Under the pieces are notes generated by a model. The model had not been told where the DNA came from. It saw only the letters and a program-made list of their open reading frames with translations, and did not search any database. Of a DNA stretch of 64,000 nucleotides, positions 61,729-64,000 are shown one piece after another. The DNA comes from Pseudomonas libanensis. Lineage in GTDB: Bacteria > Pseudomonadota > Gammaproteobacteria > Pseudomonadales > Pseudomonadaceae. The position numbers and the translations under genes are program-made. The stretch covers positions 62,001 through 126,000 of the forward strand of contig NZ_JYLH01000016.1 of assembly GCF_001439685.1 (NCBI RefSeq). Direction: 5' to 3'. Every line of letters starts with the position of its first letter. The first letter of the stretch is position 1.

Positions 61729-62140
61729 AGCATAGGTATCTACACAACTGCTTGCTCTTGCGCTGTTGCTGTTGCTGTGGCTGTGGCTGTGGCTTTTGAT
61801 CTTGATCTTGATCTCTGGCGCCCCGTCAAACACGCTGGCCGAACGCAGGCTTGAAGCCGTGGGTAACCCGGCAGGACGCCGGGTTAGCCGCCCCGCGCCA
61901 TGGATGGCGCGTGGCGGCGGCCCACGGATTCAAGCCTGCGTTCGGGCACACCGAGCCTAAGCGAGGTGCCGAGTGTTGGGGCGAAGGCCTTTTGGTTACT
62001 TTTGTGCCTTTACAAAAGTGACACGCCGTAAGGGCGTAACCCTAAGTGGCCGTTACCGCAGCAACGGATATGTACTCGGTCTGATCCAACATCCTGGTCG
62101 GCTGTCAGGCCCCCATCGGGAGCAAGCTCCCTCGCCACAG
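61703..62140. repeat. Composite REP-bounded repeat element, copy B (inverted)
   Basis: This is the reverse-complement relative of 16480-16963. Shared blocks on this strand are CACACCGAGCCTAAGCGAGG, ATATGTACTCGGTCTGATCC and CGGCTGTCAGGC. Its closing stem (61841-61863 with 61921-61943) and two hairpins (61864-61886 and 61895-61910) repeat the architecture of copy A. The closing-stem sequences are unrelated between copies. REP-like ends are at 61703 and 62119-62140. The element fills most of the gap between the gltA terminator and the actP terminator. No convincing gene is present. Confidence 0.85.
61764..61813. repeat. Mixed hexanucleotide microsatellite in copy B
   Basis: Two TGTTGC units, three TGTGGC units and then three TTGATC units (the complement of GATCAA) follow one another with a two-base junction. 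The unit sequence switches within the tract, unlike the pure GATCAA run in copy A. Confidence 0.92.
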
Positions 62141-62199
62141 GTTCAGGGCCACGCCAAAGTTGTGTAGATACCCATGCCGCGATGAGGCCAGCCCAGGCA

Positions 62200-62231
62200 A
62201 AAAAATACCCCGGCCTTGCGACCGGGGTATC
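62200..62231 (-). terminator. Rho-independent terminator of actP
   Basis: On the minus strand ATACCCCGGT and GCCGGGGTAT pair in a stem followed by seven Ts. It lies 19 bp after the actP stop. Confidence 0.9.
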
Positions 62232-62249
62232 TCTTATGCAGCTTACGAC

Positions 62250-63908
62250 TTAGTGATTAACCGCCCCACTCGCCCCCAGGCCAGTCTGCGAACGCACAAA
62301 CTGCGGGAAGTACAGCGCACGCTCTTTCTCTGCCGCCGCCGACTTGTCGGTGATGGAGAAGAACCAGATGCCGATGAACGCAATGATCATCGAGAACAGC
62401 GCCGGGTACTCGTACGGGAAGATGGCTTTTTCATGGTGCAGGATCGAGACCCAGATGGTCGGGCCGAGGATCATCAGGCCCACGGCACTGATCAAGCCCA
62501 ACCAGCCACCGATCATGGCGCCACGGGTGGTGAGGTTTTTCCAGTACATGGAAAGCAGCAGCACCGGGAAGTTACAGCTGGCGGCAATCGAGAACGCCAG
62601 GCCGACCATGAACGCAATGTTCTGGCTTTCGAACAGGATACCCAGGCCGATAGCCAGCACCGCCAGGGCGATGGTGGTGATCTTCGACACGCGAATCTCA
62701 TCTTTCTCGTTGGCCTTGCCTTTCTTGATCACGCTGGCGTACAGGTCATGGGATACCGCCGAGGCACCGGCCAGGGTCAAGCCGGCAACCACCGCGAGGA
62801 TGGTGGCGAAGGCCACGGCCGAGATGAAGCCCAGGAAGATGCTGCCACCCACCGCGTTAGCCAGGTGCACCGCCGCCATGTTGTTACCGCCGAGCAAGGC
62901 GCCTGCCGCATCCTTGAACGCCGGATTGGTGCTGACCAGCAGGATCGCGCCGAAGCCGATGATAAAGGTCAGGATATAGAAATAGCCGATGAAGCCCGTA
63001 GCGTACAGCACGCTCTTACGCGCTTCCTTGGCGTCGCTCACGGTGAAGAAACGCATCAGGATGTGGGGCAGGCCGGCGGTACCGAACATCAGGGCCAGCC
63101 CCAGGGAGAATGCCGAGATCGGGTCTTTCACCAGGCCGCCCGGGCTCATGATCGCTTCACCTTTAGGGTGAACCTTGATCGCCTCGGAGAACAGCATGTT
63201 GAAATCGAAGTTGACGTGCTTCATCACCATCAGCGCCATGAACGAGGCACCGGACAGCAACAGCACTGCCTTGATAATCTGCACCCAGGTGGTCGCCAGC
63301 ATGCCGCCAAACAACACGTACAGGCACATCAGGATGCCGACCAGGATCACCGCCACGTGATAGTCCAGGCCGAACAGCAGCTGGATCAGCTTGCCCGCAC
63401 CGACCATCTGCGCGATCAGGTAGAACGCCACCACCACCAGGGAGCCACAGGCCGACAGACTGCGGATCTGGGTTTGCCCGAGGCGATAGGACGCCACGTC
63501 GGCAAAGGTGTATTTGCCCAGGTTACGCAGGCGCTCGGCGATCAGGAACAAAATGATCGGCCAGCCCACCAGGAAGCCGATCGAGTAGATCAGGCCGTCG
63601 TAGCCAGAGGTAAACACCAGCGCGGAAATACCCAGGAAGGACGCCGCCGACATGTAGTCGCCGGCAATCGCCAGGCCGTTCTGGAAGCCGGTGATCTTGC
63701 CGCCTGCCGCATAGTAGTCGGCCGCCGACTTGTTGCGCTTGGACGCCCAGTAGGTGATGCACAACGTCGCGCCGACAAAGGCCACGAACATCAGGATCGC
63801 TGCGATATTCAGCGGTTGCTTGTGCACTTCACCGGTCAATGCATCTGCCGCCCAAACGGCGGGTGCAAAGACGCTAGCGCCGAATACAGCCAATAGACGA
63901 CGGATCAT
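62250..63908 (-). CDS. actP: Cation/acetate symporter ActP
   Basis: The 552-residue sodium:solute symporter has an N-terminal signal-like segment (LAVFGASVFAPAVWAAD) and about 13 membrane helices. Family motifs are NKSAADYYAAGGKITGFQNG, GDYMSAASFLGISALV, and FGTAGLPHILMRFFTVSDAK. It imports acetate and other short carboxylates with sodium. Its start overlaps the stop of the DUF485 gene (ATGA), the usual yjcH-actP pairing with acetate utilisation genes. The neighbouring TCA genes would consume the acetyl-CoA formed. Confidence 0.97.
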   Translation of the reverse strand: MIRRLLAVFGASVFAPAVWAADALTGEVHKQPLNIAAILMFVAFVGATLCITYWASKRNKSAADYYAAGGKITGFQNGLAIAGDYMSAASFLGISALVFTSGYDGLIYSIGFLVGWPIILFLIAERLRNLGKYTFADVASYRLGQTQIRSLSACGSLVVVAFYLIAQMVGAGKLIQLLFGLDYHVAVILVGILMCLYVLFGGMLATTWVQIIKAVLLLSGASFMALMVMKHVNFDFNMLFSEAIKVHPKGEAIMSPGGLVKDPISAFSLGLALMFGTAGLPHILMRFFTVSDAKEARKSVLYATGFIGYFYILTFIIGFGAILLVSTNPAFKDAAGALLGGNNMAAVHLANAVGGSIFLGFISAVAFATILAVVAGLTLAGASAVSHDLYASVIKKGKANEKDEIRVSKITTIALAVLAIGLGILFESQNIAFMVGLAFSIAASCNFPVLLLSMYWKNLTTRGAMIGGWLGLISAVGLMILGPTIWVSILHHEKAIFPYEYPALFSMIIAFIGIWFFSITDKSAAAEKERALYFPQFVRSQTGLGASGAVNH

Positions 63909-64000
63909 TGCGCAGCCTCCTTGAGAATCGCATTGTTCAGGTCGTCGAATTCGCCGTTGGCGCGTCGCACATAGATGCCGGTGAGGATGAAGGCCGAGAC
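63905..64000 (-). CDS. DUF485 membrane protein, C-terminal end (5' end outside window)
   Basis: The last 31 codons read leftward from the window edge: a hydrophobic end (VSAFILTGIYVRRANGEFDD), then LNNAILKEAAQ and a stop overlapping actP by four bases. This ending fits the DUF485 (YjcH-like) protein encoded immediately upstream of actP in many bacteria. An AAGGAG inside its last codons serves as the actP ribosome site. Confidence 0.85.
   Translation of the reverse strand, partial: VSAFILTGIYVRRANGEFDDLNNAILKEAAQ

Noticed and set aside
62160..63896. A 578-residue open frame antisense to actP
   Set aside because: It mirrors the hydrophobic codons of ActP as charged residues; not a plausible protein.

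Overview
The window is chromosomal DNA from a Pseudomonas of the P. fluorescens group. This rests on the sdhCDAB-sucAB-lpd-sucCD block divergent from gltA, the fabAB pair, an actP/DUF485 pair, close protein matches to familiar Pseudomonas families, GC-rich codon use, and many REP/REPIN intergenic repeats built on GTGGGAG...GCTTGC motifs. I see no prophage, insertion sequence, CRISPR array or rRNA operon.

Layout. 1-8 kb: the end of an M20 dipeptidase; an unusual ferredoxin-reductase/M24-peptidase fusion divergent from a MocR regulator; gltS; a small conserved protein; an orphan polyamine-type binding protein divergent from a LuxR regulator. 8.1-8.6 kb: two tandem tRNA-Gly/tRNA-Glu pairs with a clear promoter. 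8.8-26 kb: a membrane-anchored unknown, hydrolases, a chemoreceptor, a second MocR regulator, two oxidoreductases, pyrF, an OmpR/EnvZ-type two-component pair, an AI-2E family permease, a DUF4892 protein preceded by a possible coupled leader ORF, and a same-strand acyl-CoA ligase/thioesterase/double alpha-beta hydrolase cluster behind a perfect 15-bp-arm palindrome. 26-35 kb: gpsA-DUF4389-sixA; a tightly packed operon of TonB-dependent receptor, periplasmic binding protein and hybrid histidine kinase; then fabA-fabB with a candidate DesT/FabR-type operator.

35-48 kb: amidohydrolase, OsmC, pirin, dienelactone hydrolase, htpG, two overlapping thioesterases, a small lipoprotein, a DUF599 membrane protein, a 1227-residue dermonecrotic-toxin-like protein of less GC-rich composition with an internally duplicated module, and a BrnQ carrier. 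48.5-61.6 kb: the TCA-cycle block (succinyl-CoA synthetase, 2-oxoglutarate dehydrogenase, succinate dehydrogenase) read leftward and citrate synthase read rightward. 62-64 kb: acetate symporter ActP and the end of its DUF485 partner, so acetate uptake sits next to the TCA genes that use it.

The most interesting non-coding signal is a composite repeat of about 450 bp, present twice in inverted orientation 45 kb apart (about 16480-16963 and 61703-62140). Each copy is bounded by REP-like sequences, carries hexanucleotide microsatellites, and folds into the same closing stem plus two hairpins. The stem sequences have diverged between copies while pairing is kept. The most interesting protein-coding signals are the reductase-peptidase fusion, the receptor/binding-protein/kinase operon and the toxin-like protein.

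Start codons were moved inward from the longest ORF where a Shine-Dalgarno sequence, family length or overlap with the upstream gene favoured it; these choices are stated per gene. All family assignments come from reading motifs by eye, with no database search.
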